Counted from the stretch's first letter, positions 7,959-18,272 are shown. The stretch is DNA of 64,000 nucleotides from an uncultured Prevotellamassilia sp. (GCA_934255485.1 CAKQOG010000005.1:27450-91449); one strand, 5' to 3'. A program made the numbers and translations. Notes: generated by a model from the sequence alone, not told the origin.

Positions 7959-10296
7959 CCAATTTATCATATCGCTTAGTGCACTCTCGCTATTTTCCTA
8001 TGCAGATGCATTGGCACAAAGCAAAGGGCGCATTGTTGATGCACAAGGCGAAGGTATTGCATTTGCCAATGTTGTGGCACTATCAAAGACCGATTCTACG
8101 GTTGTGGCTGCATGTGTAAGCAACGAAAAGGGTTATTACAAAATACCTACCCAAGCAAACGTTAAGTACGAACTTCTGCGCGTTTCGGCATTAGGTTATG
8201 AACCTTTATACTACAATTGCACCACACCTATTGAGCTATTGCAACTTACGCTGAAACCTTTAAAAGAGGTGGCTCTTGCTGAAGCAAACGTGGTGTATAA
8301 ACGACCTGTGGCGCATATCGACAATGGTGCTATCGTGACCAACATACAGGAAACTACGCTTTCGAAGGTGGGCAATGCCGAGGACGTGTTGCGCCAAGTG
8401 CCTGGCATCATAAAGAAAAACGATAAAGACGGAACTATCGAAGTGATTGGTAGCGGAGAACCACAAGTGTACTTAAACGGCAGAATACTGCGCGACCTAA
8501 ACGAACTTAAACAATTGCCAAGCGAAGACATCAAGTGTGTGGAAGTTATCAACACTCCTGGTGCTAACTACGATGCATCAGTTAAAGCCGTTGTTAAAAT
8601 AAAAACCATAAAGCGCAAAGGCGAGGGATGGGGGGTGAACTTATCTAACAATTTTATGCAAGGTAAATACGCTTATAACCACACCAGTCTGCGCATTAAC
8701 TACCAAAAGAACGGACTAAACGTTGCTGTTGGGGGCGAATATGGTAGGGGCAGATCGTATTGGATATCACAACTTGAACAGCAAACGCAAGCCAACGACA
8801 CATTGTGGGTAATGCCTACGGTAAATCCCAGCATTAACAAGTTTGGATTCTTTAGAGAGTTTGCCGAAATCAACTACGACTTTAGCGATAAACACTCTGT
8901 AGGCATGCGCTATCAACTGAAAACTAATGCTAAATATCCCGCACAATGCACGGTTGAAAGCGATGTTATGGCTAATGGTGAATACTACGACCGATTGGTT
9001 AATACCATATACACTGAAGACGATGACAAGCCTCAACATGCACTGAATGCCTACTACGTGGGGCAATGGGGAAAGGGCGAGTTTAGAATAGATGCCGACT
9101 TTTTTGCCAACGGAGGAAGCAATACAACACGCTACGACGAAAAGAGCGATTCGCACGAAAGCCGCAACTTCCCCACTATTAACGACACACGCAATAGGTT
9201 GGTTTATGCCAAGATGCAGTATGAGTGGCCATGGCTAAAAGGCAAGGTAACAATAGGCGGACAATTTAACCATACTAACAGACATGATAACTACCATGTT
9301 GATAACGATCAGTATGGTGTGAGCAGTTCATCAACACATTTACTCGAAACTACCGAGGCTACTTACGTGCAATATGCCACCATGATAGCTAAAAAGGTTA
9401 AGTTTTCTGCAGGCCTGCGTTATGAGCATTTACAACTGAAATATTACAACAACGGTAAGTACATTGACGAACAATCACCTACTTATAACAACCTGTTCCC
9501 TTCACTAAATGCAGCTACGCAGTTGGGCAATCTACAATTGATGCTTGCCTATACTTCACAAACTGATAGGCCTAGCTATAATCGTCTATCAAGCAACATG
9601 ATATATGGCAACCGCTTTTTGCTTACATCGGGAAATCCCAATCTTAAAGCTGCTATAAAGCACAATATCAGCGTAACTGCCGTGTATAATTGGGTGCAAT
9701 TTAATTTAAAATTTAACCACACTAAAGACGACATTATTTACTGGGGTAAAAAACTATCTGAAAACTCTAACATAACCAAAGTGTCTTTTATAAACCACAA
9801 CACATCCAACTTGGATGCAAGCGTGATGATGTCGCCTAAAATTAAATTTTGGAACCCTACAGTGGTGCTTAATTTAACCAAAGACTTCTTTAATTCTGAA
9901 CCTTTATTAGGACATAAATTGAAGCAAAATCCCATACTCTATGCCGACTTTACAAACACGTTTAGTCTACCTAAGGGCTATGATTTTACGATAGATTATA
10001 GTCTGACAACAAGGGGCGCGATGCAGAATGTACGTATGTATAAAGTGGTACATTACCTTGAATGCTACCTCAGTAAGTCGTTCTTAAAGGACGCTCTTAC
10101 ACTCACCATCGGAGGCAACGATTTGCTGAAAAAATCAAACTCTAAAAACCGAATTTACATGGACAACACCCAGATATTTCAATCGGGATATGGCGACACA
10201 CGCAATTTTTATCTGAAACTGAATTACACCTTTAACGCTATGCGCAACAAGTATAAGAGCGACAGTGATGTGAACGAAGTAATTAAACGTTTGTAG
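7945..10296 (+). CDS. Outer-membrane beta-barrel receptor-like protein (CarboxypepD_reg + plug + barrel)
   Basis: The 783-residue protein has a signal peptide ending ADALAQ (about residue 25), then a carboxypeptidase-regulatory-like beta-sandwich (about 27-105). A plug-like segment (about 130-220, with EDVLRQVPGI and VYLNGR) and a long barrel follow. This order fits the outer-membrane beta-barrel family related to TonB receptors (OMP_b-brl_3). The start overlaps the end of the GntR gene by 14 bp, showing tight coupling. Its presence with an ABC exporter could extend export or sensing across the outer membrane (inference). It ends about 60 bp before a strong shared terminator. Confidence 0.83.
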   Translation: MKIHNQFIISLSALSLFSYADALAQSKGRIVDAQGEGIAFANVVALSKTDSTVVAACVSNEKGYYKIPTQANVKYELLRVSALGYEPLYYNCTTPIELLQLTLKPLKEVALAEANVVYKRPVAHIDNGAIVTNIQETTLSKVGNAEDVLRQVPGIIKKNDKDGTIEVIGSGEPQVYLNGRILRDLNELKQLPSEDIKCVEVINTPGANYDASVKAVVKIKTIKRKGEGWGVNLSNNFMQGKYAYNHTSLRINYQKNGLNVAVGGEYGRGRSYWISQLEQQTQANDTLWVMPTVNPSINKFGFFREFAEINYDFSDKHSVGMRYQLKTNAKYPAQCTVESDVMANGEYYDRLVNTIYTEDDDKPQHALNAYYVGQWGKGEFRIDADFFANGGSNTTRYDEKSDSHESRNFPTINDTRNRLVYAKMQYEWPWLKGKVTIGGQFNHTNRHDNYHVDNDQYGVSSSSTHLLETTEATYVQYATMIAKKVKFSAGLRYEHLQLKYYNNGKYIDEQSPTYNNLFPSLNAATQLGNLQLMLAYTSQTDRPSYNRLSSNMIYGNRFLLTSGNPNLKAAIKHNISVTAVYNWVQFNLKFNHTKDDIIYWGKKLSENSNITKVSFINHNTSNLDASVMMSPKIKFWNPTVVLNLTKDFFNSEPLLGHKLKQNPILYADFTNTFSLPKGYDFTIDYSLTTRGAMQNVRMYKVVHYLECYLSKSFLKDALTLTIGGNDLLKKSNSKNRIYMDNTQIFQSGYGDTRNFYLKLNYTFNAMRNKYKSDSDVNEVIKRL

Positions 10297-10354
10297 AACA
10301 TACTTATTAAGCCAGGCAAATGATAACCTTTATTTAAGCGCCAACTTAATAGCA

Positions 10355-10388
10355 AAAGCACCATTTGCCCTTGGGCAAATGGTGCTTT
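10355..10388. terminator. Bidirectional terminator between convergent operons
   Basis: A perfect 16-bp stem (AAAGCACCATTTGCCC at 10355-10370 and its complement at 10373-10388) has a 2-nt TT loop. A/T runs at both ends let it serve the receptor gene (plus) and the GH20 gene (minus). Confidence 0.92.
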
Positions 10389-10419
10389 ATTCGTTATTAT
10401 TTTACGCAATTATCGTTTG

Positions 10420-13400
10420 TTATTTCACGATAATCTTTTTACCATTTACAATATAGATGCCTTGCTGACCTATGTGTTGTAAACGGCGTCCTTGAAGGTC
10501 GTAAATGCTCTGATTTGCATTGTTATCATCTGAAATAACGGTATTAACACCTTCGGTAATTTTAGTGTATTTTGCCGTGATATCCAGATAACCTTCTACT
10601 ATATTATTGAAGTCTTCGTTACCCGTTGTTGCAGTGAGCACATAGCCACTATACAATGGTAGGAGCAAGGTGTAAACATCGCCTGCTTTTACAAGCGTAG
10701 TGCTCTTATCTAACACGTTTTCGTCATCATCAACACAAGTAATCTTTACGGTGTAGTAAGGTTGTGCGTAGAATGTTGAAATACGAATGGGGTGACCTGT
10801 TCCGCCATTCCAACCTACGAGGTTGCCATTTTCTGCACCATCCCAATACATGCCGTTAGAGCCTTTAATGTTCCATGTTTCGCCATCACTATTGAGATTA
10901 AAGGTGAAACTTTCGCCCGATGTTTTGCTTGCAGTTGTTGGCTGTGAGCGTTGCAATGCGGGAATATATACATTTAAATACTCGTTCTCTACCTTAAATT
11001 TTTTTCCACTTCCAGTAAGTGTCCATACAGCATTTGGTTTCAAATCTACATTGCTAATGGCACGATTAACGTTCATGTTATCTTCTACCAATCTGTAGCC
11101 CGAACGTCCGCTTGCTGTAGTGGCATCATAAATTAGATAGCTCTTTCCACTTTCGATTTTGGTTACGATAGCTCCCACTTTCTTTACACCTGTAAGGGCA
11201 TCTGTGGTAAACTCAACATTGATTGTTACGTCTGCTGTAGGCGTAAGTACATCACCATTGGTTGCATCTGCTTTCTTCAACTCATAATATTTGGGTGTGG
11301 GCAGAGATACGGTATATTGTTCGCCAACATTGCATGCAGTTTCTACATCATCAATGATTGCACCCTTATCATCTGTGCAGTGATAAACAATGGCATAAGC
11401 CACACGTTTGTAGGTTACTTTATATATATTTTCGCCAACAGACTCTATGCTTACAAACTGTGTGTTCTTGAATGTTGGGCACTCTTTAGCCGTAATTTCT
11501 GCAACCGAAGCAGGAACACTCTTTCGGATTGTACCTAAGTTATTGCCCTTGTCGTCTACACACTTAAAAGTTGTTACCTTTACTTCTTGAGCAGTCCATT
11601 CTGAGCCTTGTCCGCGTGCAGCGTCATACGATGCTCCATTAATAGTAGAGCCTGCATACACTTCGCCAGAGGGGAGTGGGAAAAGGCTCTTGCCGTCAAT
11701 CTTTACACGTAGGTCTTTGTAAGCAGGTACGTAACTCAAGGTGATCGTTGCAGATGTACTCTTATCAAGCGATACAGGATAACCTTTCTGACTAACATAG
11801 CTACCTGCAGTTGCTATGTAACGACCAGTAGTAGCATTCTTTAGTTTCAACGATTGAGAGCCATCAGCATTAACTGTTGCCTCTTCAACAATCCATGCAT
11901 TGGCAGCATCATCTGCCGTACTATGAATGAGGTTAGAGGCATTTGCTTTATCTGCAATAGCAGTAGCCTCAAATCCGTCTACAGCATTGCTAAATGTATA
12001 AGTCTTACCCTCTTTTAGATAGTCAAACGTAACAACTGTTCCCGTGTTCTGACCGTAATCCTCAAGTGGAGAGAACTCCCATTGTCCACCAGCACCATCA
12101 TTGGGTTTGCCATACAAATTTACAGCAAGACCTTGTCCCGACATTGAAGAGTTAAGATATTGTCCACTCACCTTGTCGCTCTCTATAGAGTAGTAGTAAT
12201 TGCTGCCTTTAGTTCCGTAGGCACCTGTTCCAAGTTGAAAGTTATAGTATTTTTTACTGTTGTCGTAGCTCCAGCGTCCAGTTGTTGATGTTGCCGAAGG
12301 ATTAGGCTTTAATGAACCATTAGGTTGCGCTTTACATACCAAAGCAAAATGACCCTTATTGTTAGGATCTTCCTCAATGCTCCACCATTGGTTATCGTAG
12401 TTAGCATCGCCTTCGCTTGCCTGTGTGTTCGTCCAAATAACGCCTACTTTTGCACCTTTACTGCTATTTTGGCTGATGAGTGATGAGCCTTCTGCCAAGA
12501 GTTCAATGCATCTGCCTTTGCGCGTTGCATCAGTACCACCAGAGATTATGCGGTAGTAGTATTTTTTATCAGGAGTATTGGCAAAAGGGTAGTTGATTTC
12601 GGTTGGAGGATTAGTAGATTGACCAAGCATCTTATACTTACAGTAGCGATAATTGCCATAATTAAGCAATGTAGTATCAGCCGTCATTCGCTTTTGGAAA
12701 TCGCTAAAATCTTTGCGAGCTTGTGGTGTCCATCCGTTTTCAGCTATTGCCAACAGACGAGGCAACGCAAGCCATTCCATATACTTTGCATCCGACACGT
12801 GCTCTGTCCAGAAGGTTCCTTGCACACCATAACTTGTGGCTGCAGGTGGGTTTGTTTCATAGGTTTTTTGCACATTATCTGTGCCATCGCCCGCACCTGG
12901 AGGGTCGAGTTCACTATTACCTTGTTTGCGATTGATGTAATAAGGTCCCCATGGAGTATATATGCTTGGCAAACCAAGTTTGTTTGCTTTAGTTACAGCT
13001 GCCTCAGGACCTGTCCAGCAAAATACGGTAGCACCCGTAGCTTTCATAAGTTTAAGGTCGGCTCCACTTGCAGTAATAGCTTCGTTCCAAACGGCAAGTT
13101 TACGACCCTTCGATTTTACAAAATCAGCCATTTCTTTAATAAAGTGGCTTTGCAATTGGCGATAGTCAGTAAGCCCAAGTTTGGCATACATTTCTTGGCA
13201 TTCCTTATTGTTTTTCCATGCACTAACAGGGCACTCATCACCACCAATATGTATATATTCGCTAGGGAACATGTCAATTAATTCGCTCAAAATATCCTTA
13301 GTGAATTGCACCGCATTAGGGTTTGCCACATTCATCACATCAGGATAGATGCCACCATCTATCTGCACTGTATGTGTTTCTTGTGGTGTACAGCTAAACT

Positions 13401-14259
13401 CTGGATAAGCGGCAAGTGCAGCACAGAAGTGTCCTGGCATATCAATCTCTGGTATCACTTCTATATGGCGAGCCTTTGCATAAGCAACCACATCCTTTAT
13501 TTGCTCTTGAGTATAAAAATAAGGACCATATGGCTTGTTAATCCAATACTGTGTGCGTTCGTCCATATCGGTGAAACGACTGTTTGGAGCCATGCTTGCA
13601 ACTGAGGTGAGTTTTGGGTATTTTTTGATTTCTACGCGCCATCCTTGGTCGTCACTTAAATGCCAATGAAACGCATTGAGCTTGTAGTACGACATAACAT
13701 CTATCATGCGTTTCACCTCTTCTATTGTAAAGAAGTGACGTGAAACATCGAGCATAAAACCACGATAAGCAAAGCGAGGTTCATCAGTTATGCTTACTCT
13801 TGGCAGTGAAAGTGAAGTAATCTTAGCATCTTTCACTCCAGCCATAACGTTGGCAGGAAGCATTTTTTTGATGCTTTGAAAGGCATAGTAAAAACCTAAT
13901 GCACTCTTTGCCTGAACACTTACACCTGTGGTTGTTACATTTATTTTATACCCACCTTCTTTCAGTGTGTTTGAGGAGGGTAACAACGATACTTGCACAA
14001 GGGCATTCGCATCATCAGCAGCTACAATAACGCTATTACCTGTGGCATATTGGTAGTCATTGGCAAATTTATTTACCTCGTTTATCGACAATTCGTCGAG
14101 CGAAGTGTAACTGATTGTAAACTGTGAAGGCAATGGTAATACGCCAGACTTTACGGTCATTGTTTTAGGTCGTGGCGTAAGATTTACAAACGACTGTGCC
14201 CATGTTGTAAACGGCAACAACGAAAGTAACATCAAAAAACAAAGTAAACGATGTTTCAT
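10420..14259 (-). CDS. Secreted GH20 beta-N-acetylhexosaminidase with T9SS-type sorting tail
   Basis: The 1279-residue protein has a signal peptide 1-21 (ending TWAQ), a GH20 N-terminal domain (about 25-160) and a catalytic barrel (about 162-540). The acid and stabiliser pair is Asp341-Glu342 in HIGGDEC, with FHWHLSDDQGW at 197-207 and EIDMPGH at 271-277. After the barrel come beta-rich regions. They include three segments starting with a Cys-Val/Thr-Asp-Asp pattern (KCVDDKGN, HCTDDKGA, TCVDDDEN) that look like repeated MucBP-like modules. The last 35 residues (YDLQGRR ... GIYIVNGKKIIVK) match the Prevotella T9SS sorting domain. It would release terminal GlcNAc/GalNAc from glycans at the cell surface or outside. 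The ATG at 14259 is chosen because the upstream ATG (14301) lies inside the promoter. Confidence 0.92.
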   Translation of the reverse strand: MKHRLLCFLMLLSLLPFTTWAQSFVNLTPRPKTMTVKSGVLPLPSQFTISYTSLDELSINEVNKFANDYQYATGNSVIVAADDANALVQVSLLPSSNTLKEGGYKINVTTTGVSVQAKSALGFYYAFQSIKKMLPANVMAGVKDAKITSLSLPRVSITDEPRFAYRGFMLDVSRHFFTIEEVKRMIDVMSYYKLNAFHWHLSDDQGWRVEIKKYPKLTSVASMAPNSRFTDMDERTQYWINKPYGPYFYTQEQIKDVVAYAKARHIEVIPEIDMPGHFCAALAAYPEFSCTPQETHTVQIDGGIYPDVMNVANPNAVQFTKDILSELIDMFPSEYIHIGGDECPVSAWKNNKECQEMYAKLGLTDYRQLQSHFIKEMADFVKSKGRKLAVWNEAITASGADLKLMKATGATVFCWTGPEAAVTKANKLGLPSIYTPWGPYYINRKQGNSELDPPGAGDGTDNVQKTYETNPPAATSYGVQGTFWTEHVSDAKYMEWLALPRLLAIAENGWTPQARKDFSDFQKRMTADTTLLNYGNYRYCKYKMLGQSTNPPTEINYPFANTPDKKYYYRIISGGTDATRKGRCIELLAEGSSLISQNSSKGAKVGVIWTNTQASEGDANYDNQWWSIEEDPNNKGHFALVCKAQPNGSLKPNPSATSTTGRWSYDNSKKYYNFQLGTGAYGTKGSNYYYSIESDKVSGQYLNSSMSGQGLAVNLYGKPNDGAGGQWEFSPLEDYGQNTGTVVTFDYLKEGKTYTFSNAVDGFEATAIADKANASNLIHSTADDAANAWIVEEATVNADGSQSLKLKNATTGRYIATAGSYVSQKGYPVSLDKSTSATITLSYVPAYKDLRVKIDGKSLFPLPSGEVYAGSTINGASYDAARGQGSEWTAQEVKVTTFKCVDDKGNNLGTIRKSVPASVAEITAKECPTFKNTQFVSIESVGENIYKVTYKRVAYAIVYHCTDDKGAIIDDVETACNVGEQYTVSLPTPKYYELKKADATNGDVLTPTADVTINVEFTTDALTGVKKVGAIVTKIESGKSYLIYDATTASGRSGYRLVEDNMNVNRAISNVDLKPNAVWTLTGSGKKFKVENEYLNVYIPALQRSQPTTASKTSGESFTFNLNSDGETWNIKGSNGMYWDGAENGNLVGWNGGTGHPIRISTFYAQPYYTVKITCVDDDENVLDKSTTLVKAGDVYTLLLPLYSGYVLTATTGNEDFNNIVEGYLDITAKYTKITEGVNTVISDDNNANQSIYDLQGRRLQHIGQQGIYIVNGKKIIVK

Positions 14260-14298
14260 GTTTTTCTTTTTTGTATTAATTATTAGTGAGTTTATAGG

Positions 14299-14330
14299 CA
14301 AAGATAAATAAATGCTTGTGAATGTGCAAC
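14299..14330 (-). promoter_or_regulatory. Promoter of the GH20 gene
   Basis: On the minus strand a -33 GTTG (14330-14327) is followed after 20 bp by the -7 box TATCTTTG (14306-14299). Predicted initiation near 14292 leaves a leader of about 33 nt before the ATG at 14259. Confidence 0.72.
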
Positions 14331-14362
14331 TTTAAAAGGTATGTTTAAAGTTGAAAGCATAT

Positions 14363-14432
14363 AAAAAGCTCGTGAACACGCAACGAGCACCCCTTGATAT
14401 GAGAGTTTCGTTTATCGTATTCACGAACTTTT
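14363..14432 (-). terminator. Terminator after the zinc peptidase gene
   Basis: Arms AAAAGCTCGTGAA (about 14364-14376) and TTCACGAACTTTT (14420-14432) pair with one mismatch around a 43-nt loop. On the minus strand the second arm ends in a run of U. It closes the six-gene operon. Confidence 0.65.
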
Positions 14433-14467
14433 GACTTGGCTATATTAGTCTGCCACCATCCTTGTTA

Positions 14468-15151
14468 TTAATCATTATCACGGTTTCCACCCATAAATAT
14501 TAGTATATAATATACCAATGTTGCCAACGAGCTAAGTGCTGCCACCACATAGGTATAAGCAGCCGACCGAAGGGCAGAAACAGCCATAGGATGTTCATAA
14601 TTCGACGTGATACCTGCACTTTCAAGCCACTTTGTTGCACGTCGAGAAGCGTCTATTTCTACTGGTAAAGTGATGAAACTAAATAGTGTTGTCAGAGCAA
14701 ATAAGACAATACCCAATAGCAATATTGAGGGCATAACATGTACGAGCAAGATACCTGCCAACAACACCCATTGCACCCAATTAGAGGCAAACGATACTAC
14801 TGGAACCAATGCCGAACGCATGGTGAGCGGACCATAAGCCACTGCATGTTGCACTGCATGTCCACACTCGTGGGCTGCAACTGCGGCTGCAGCCACCGAA
14901 CAACCATTATAAACGGCAGGCGAAAGGTTCACCGTGGCATTGGTTGGATTGTAATGATCTGTTAGATAACCAGGTGTGCTTGTCACCGTTACATTGTAGA
15001 TGCCATTATCGCGAAGCATTTTCTCTGCCACCTCGCGTCCTGTCATGCCTGACGATAATTGCACATTCGAGAATTTCTTGAATTTACTGTTTAGATTAGC
15101 TTGCACAATGTAGCTTACAAGCGCAATAGCTATAAAGAGAATGAGATACAT
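14468..15151 (-). CDS. Membrane zinc metallopeptidase (YugP/Zn_peptidase_2 family)
   Basis: The 227-residue protein has an N-terminal membrane helix (about 1-18), the zinc motif HECGH at 94-98, and two or three more hydrophobic segments in the second half. This is the usual plan of the DUF2276/YugP-type metallopeptidases, whose substrates are unknown. The ATG at 15151 is preferred over an upstream one (15211) because it begins directly with the membrane helix. Last gene of the operon, 85 bp after the flippase gene. Confidence 0.88.
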   Translation of the reverse strand: MYLILFIAIALVSYIVQANLNSKFKKFSNVQLSSGMTGREVAEKMLRDNGIYNVTVTSTPGYLTDHYNPTNATVNLSPAVYNGCSVAAAAVAAHECGHAVQHAVAYGPLTMRSALVPVVSFASNWVQWVLLAGILLVHVMPSILLLGIVLFALTTLFSFITLPVEIDASRRATKWLESAGITSNYEHPMAVSALRSAAYTYVVAALSSLATLVYYILIFMGGNRDND

Positions 15152-15236
15152 GATTGTTAGGAATATATTTCGATTTATGTTTTTGTTACATACAAAAAAA
15201 TGTTGTGGCAAAACGTGCTTTTAGCAATAAGCATCG

Positions 15237-16694
15237 CTACTTTTTCTTTCCAAGTTTGCTCATTACAAAGTCCAAGCACTCGCTCATTATTTGTGCACCA
15301 AGCAGTCTGAGTAATGCCATGTATACCAAGGCGGCTACTACTATCTTAACCACTATGCTAAAATAAACATTACCTGCCAACGGATTTGCTGCCCACCATG
15401 CCACTGCCATTGCCACAAGTGCTATCAATACAAAGGGCACGATGTCGCGTAGTGCATGATACAAAGGCAACTTTATGAGACGAAACACAAAATAGTGCCA
15501 CACCAAGAGCCACAACGTATTGACAACTACGTATGCCACCACCATTGTTTCAACCCCATATGGATATAACACAAGTAGTAGCAACATCTGTACCAAACAT
15601 TGTGCTATAGTATTCCACATAAATATATTGCTGCGTCCTTGACTCACTACAAAGTTTGAATAGAGCGAGGCTATGGGTACAAAGGCACCACCCACGCAGA
15701 GTATTTGCATAAGGTGAGCACTCACAAGCCACTTCGAAGTGATGGTGATGGTAATAAACTCGGGAGCTACAAGTGCCAAACCAAACAAACAGGGACACGA
15801 AAGAAAGGCCGTAAGTCGGAGCATCTTTCTAAACACGCGTTGCATACGTTCTGGCTCATCGTAAGACAAGCGAGCAAACAATGGCTGTGTAACACTCCAC
15901 ACCATGCCCGTGAGCATTGTATACCCCATACCTGTCCACTTGTTGGCTTGATTGTAATATCCTACTGTTTTTTCGCCATAAAAACGGCCAAAAAATATGC
16001 TAAAAATATTGTTGTTGATGTGCGTAAAGATGTTTGTAGCAAGGAGTTTTGAACTAAATCCTATCATTCCACGCAATGGGCGGAGGTCTATGTGCCATGT
16101 GGGATGCCAGTCGGCAAACCACCAACTTCCTATCGTGAGCATTAGGCAGAACACTATGTTCTGAATAGCTATGCCCCAATAAGCAAAGCCTTTCCATGCC
16201 AAAACCACACCTATTACACCCGAACAAACAAGCGCCACCATGGTGATAATAGCAGTTTCGCGCACACGCATATTGCGAAAGAGCCATGCACGCGGAGAGG
16301 TGTTGAGAGCCGATATAACAAAGCTCAAAAAAGACAAGCGAGCCAAGGGTATCAAAGCTGGCTGCCTATACCATGTTGCTATGAGTGGAGCCGAAAAGAA
16401 TAGCACCACATAAATGCTAACACTACACAACACATTAAACCAAAACACTGCATTATAATCGGCATCAGTCACCACTTTTTTACGATTTAAGCCCGATATA
16501 AAGCCGCTTTCTTGCAATGCCGATGCTATGAGTGTAAAGATGGTAAGCATGCCCACCATACCATAATCGGCTGGCGAAAGCAAACGCCCCAAAAATATGC
16601 CAAACACAAGGTTTAAGGCTTGTTGTGCACCACTATTGATGCTTCCCCATAACAAGCCATTGGCGGTTTTTTCTTTTAATGATTTTGCTGTCAT
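15237..16694 (-). CDS. Polysaccharide flippase of the MOP superfamily (Wzx-like)
   Basis: The 485-residue protein has 12 or more hydrophobic segments. Its N-terminus (MTAKSLKEKTANGLLWGS) and GRLLSPADYG are typical of lipopolysaccharide/teichuronic-acid-type flippases of the MOP family. It would move lipid-linked sugars across the inner membrane. The ATG at 16694 matches family N-termini; 18 extra codons upstream do not. It lies 19 bp after menA, and no glycosyltransferases are adjacent, so which polymer it serves is unknown. Confidence 0.85.
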   Translation of the reverse strand: MTAKSLKEKTANGLLWGSINSGAQQALNLVFGIFLGRLLSPADYGMVGMLTIFTLIASALQESGFISGLNRKKVVTDADYNAVFWFNVLCSVSIYVVLFFSAPLIATWYRQPALIPLARLSFLSFVISALNTSPRAWLFRNMRVRETAIITMVALVCSGVIGVVLAWKGFAYWGIAIQNIVFCLMLTIGSWWFADWHPTWHIDLRPLRGMIGFSSKLLATNIFTHINNNIFSIFFGRFYGEKTVGYYNQANKWTGMGYTMLTGMVWSVTQPLFARLSYDEPERMQRVFRKMLRLTAFLSCPCLFGLALVAPEFITITITSKWLVSAHLMQILCVGGAFVPIASLYSNFVVSQGRSNIFMWNTIAQCLVQMLLLLVLYPYGVETMVVAYVVVNTLWLLVWHYFVFRLIKLPLYHALRDIVPFVLIALVAMAVAWWAANPLAGNVYFSIVVKIVVAALVYMALLRLLGAQIMSECLDFVMSKLGKKK

Positions 16695-16713
16695 TCTGTG
16701 TGTAAAATAGGAT

Positions 16714-17574
16714 TTAGATGCACAAGGATATGGCAGTGAGCAATGCAAAGATGAGCATATTGCGCGAGGTTTTTCCTAATATTGTGTTTAACTCGCGTCC
16801 CTTGTTTATTTGTAACATTTTGCGCCATGTTAGATAGTGTGGCACCAAATAGAAGAAGGGCAACACTGCCGTCCATTGATGGTCATAAAAGGCTGTAATA
16901 GCCACACACCCATAGCCCACTATGCCCAACAACAAGTAAAAAACACCCCCAAACCTTTCGCCCAACACCACGATAAGGGTGCGTTTACCGCTCACAGCAT
17001 CTTGTTCGCGGTCGCGATAGTTATTGAGCACAAGCAAGGTGTCGGTAACAAGTCCACACCCTGCAGCAAGCCACCATGCCGATGGTGAAACGCTGAGTGC
17101 TTGTACATAGTAGGTGCCACAAACGGGCACAAAGCCGAAAAAAGCCAATACAAGCAAGTCTCCACACCCCATGTAAGAGAGTAATGTGGTATAGAGAAAA
17201 GCAAACACTACGCATGCCACTCCTATGAGCACTAACCCCCATCCACCGTAGGGCAATAGGCAACAGCCCACTGCACAGGCGGCAATAAGCACAACCACAA
17301 TACCCTTTTGCATAGCCTTGGGACTTATCCACCCTTGTGCACAAACTCTTTCTGGTCCCAAACGGTCGTCACGGTCGGTGCCTTTTTTGTAGTCGTAAAG
17401 GTCGTTAATAAAATTGGCTGCAACTTGCATCAATGCTGCAAAAATGCAACATAACAACGATGGTATCCACCGTCCATGCCCTTCGTTAAAAGCCAAAGCT
17501 ATGGCTGATACAACAGGTAGCAGAGCGGCCGTAAGCGTTTTAGGACGCGAAGCGAGTATCCAGTATTTTAGCAT
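16714..17574 (-). CDS. menA: 1,4-dihydroxy-2-naphthoate polyprenyltransferase MenA
   Basis: This 286-residue UbiA-superfamily enzyme attaches the prenyl tail in menaquinone synthesis. The first Asp-rich motif is NDLYDYKKGTD (about 57-67), and the protein starts with the MenA-typical ASRPKTLTAALLPV. Several membrane helices follow. A second motif (NNYRDREQDAVSGKRTL) corresponds to the family's second Asp-rich loop. The ATG at 17574 is chosen; 12 codons upstream add nothing conserved. The other men genes are not in the window. Confidence 0.92.
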   Translation of the reverse strand: MLKYWILASRPKTLTAALLPVVSAIALAFNEGHGRWIPSLLCCIFAALMQVAANFINDLYDYKKGTDRDDRLGPERVCAQGWISPKAMQKGIVVVLIAACAVGCCLLPYGGWGLVLIGVACVVFAFLYTTLLSYMGCGDLLVLAFFGFVPVCGTYYVQALSVSPSAWWLAAGCGLVTDTLLVLNNYRDREQDAVSGKRTLIVVLGERFGGVFYLLLGIVGYGCVAITAFYDHQWTAVLPFFYLVPHYLTWRKMLQINKGRELNTILGKTSRNMLIFALLTAISLCI

Positions 17575-17615
17575 AAAAAATGATGGTTGAACAATATGAG
17601 TTAGCAGCAATTAGC

Positions 17616-18272
17616 TTATTTTTCGGGCAAGAAATCAAGCAACATTTTCAGTGATTTTTCGTCCTTCCAACTCCAAAAACGGTTCTCTTTTAACACCTTA
17701 AAAGCTTGCATTTGGTCCTTACCAACAAAGCCCTTAAATTGAGTTTCGTTGGCTTTGATAACAATGCCTTTAATGTTAAAATAGTAAGTATTCATGAGCG
17801 GAATGCCCGATTCGTCGTTTCGCTTCTGTGTGTCGAGATTTAGAAAGATGTTGCTATCAGGCATATCGAAGTTATCCATGCCTTTCCCGCCATCGGTTTC
17901 TTCGCGATAAAGCGGCATATTTACGTGAGTTACGCGCAGCAAATAATTATCGCCTTTTTGCGCAACTACGCGTCCCATCACAGAGTCTACCTTCATAAAG
18001 CGAATGCTATCTTCAAACACCACTCCTGTGATGTTTTTAACGTATGCACGCATCACTTTATTTGTTTTCTCGTCGATATAAACTAACGAACCATCCTTTA
18101 GAAAGATGTTTGCCTTGGCCTTCACATAGCGTCCGAAAGGCTGCATTATCTTGGCATCCTTAAATGTTGGGAAGAGCACTGACGTTTGGCTACGTTGTTC
18201 CTCTTGCACTTGCTGCGCCTGTATGCCCACACAAAAAAATAGACATAAGAGCGTAATTATTAAGTGTTTCAT
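17616..18272 (-). CDS. Secreted protein of unknown function
   Basis: The 218-residue protein has a clear signal peptide (MKHLIITLLCLFFCVGIQAQ) and a mainly beta, soluble body. It includes LKDGSLVYIDEKTN and KVDSVMGRVVAQKGDNYLLRV. No catalytic motif or lipobox is seen. Its start overlaps the end of the cytidylate-kinase-like gene by 4 bp (ATGA), so the two are translationally coupled. Function not recognised. Confidence 0.75.
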   Translation of the reverse strand: MKHLIITLLCLFFCVGIQAQQVQEEQRSQTSVLFPTFKDAKIMQPFGRYVKAKANIFLKDGSLVYIDEKTNKVMRAYVKNITGVVFEDSIRFMKVDSVMGRVVAQKGDNYLLRVTHVNMPLYREETDGGKGMDNFDMPDSNIFLNLDTQKRNDESGIPLMNTYYFNIKGIVIKANETQFKGFVGKDQMQAFKVLKENRFWSWKDEKSLKMLLDFLPEK

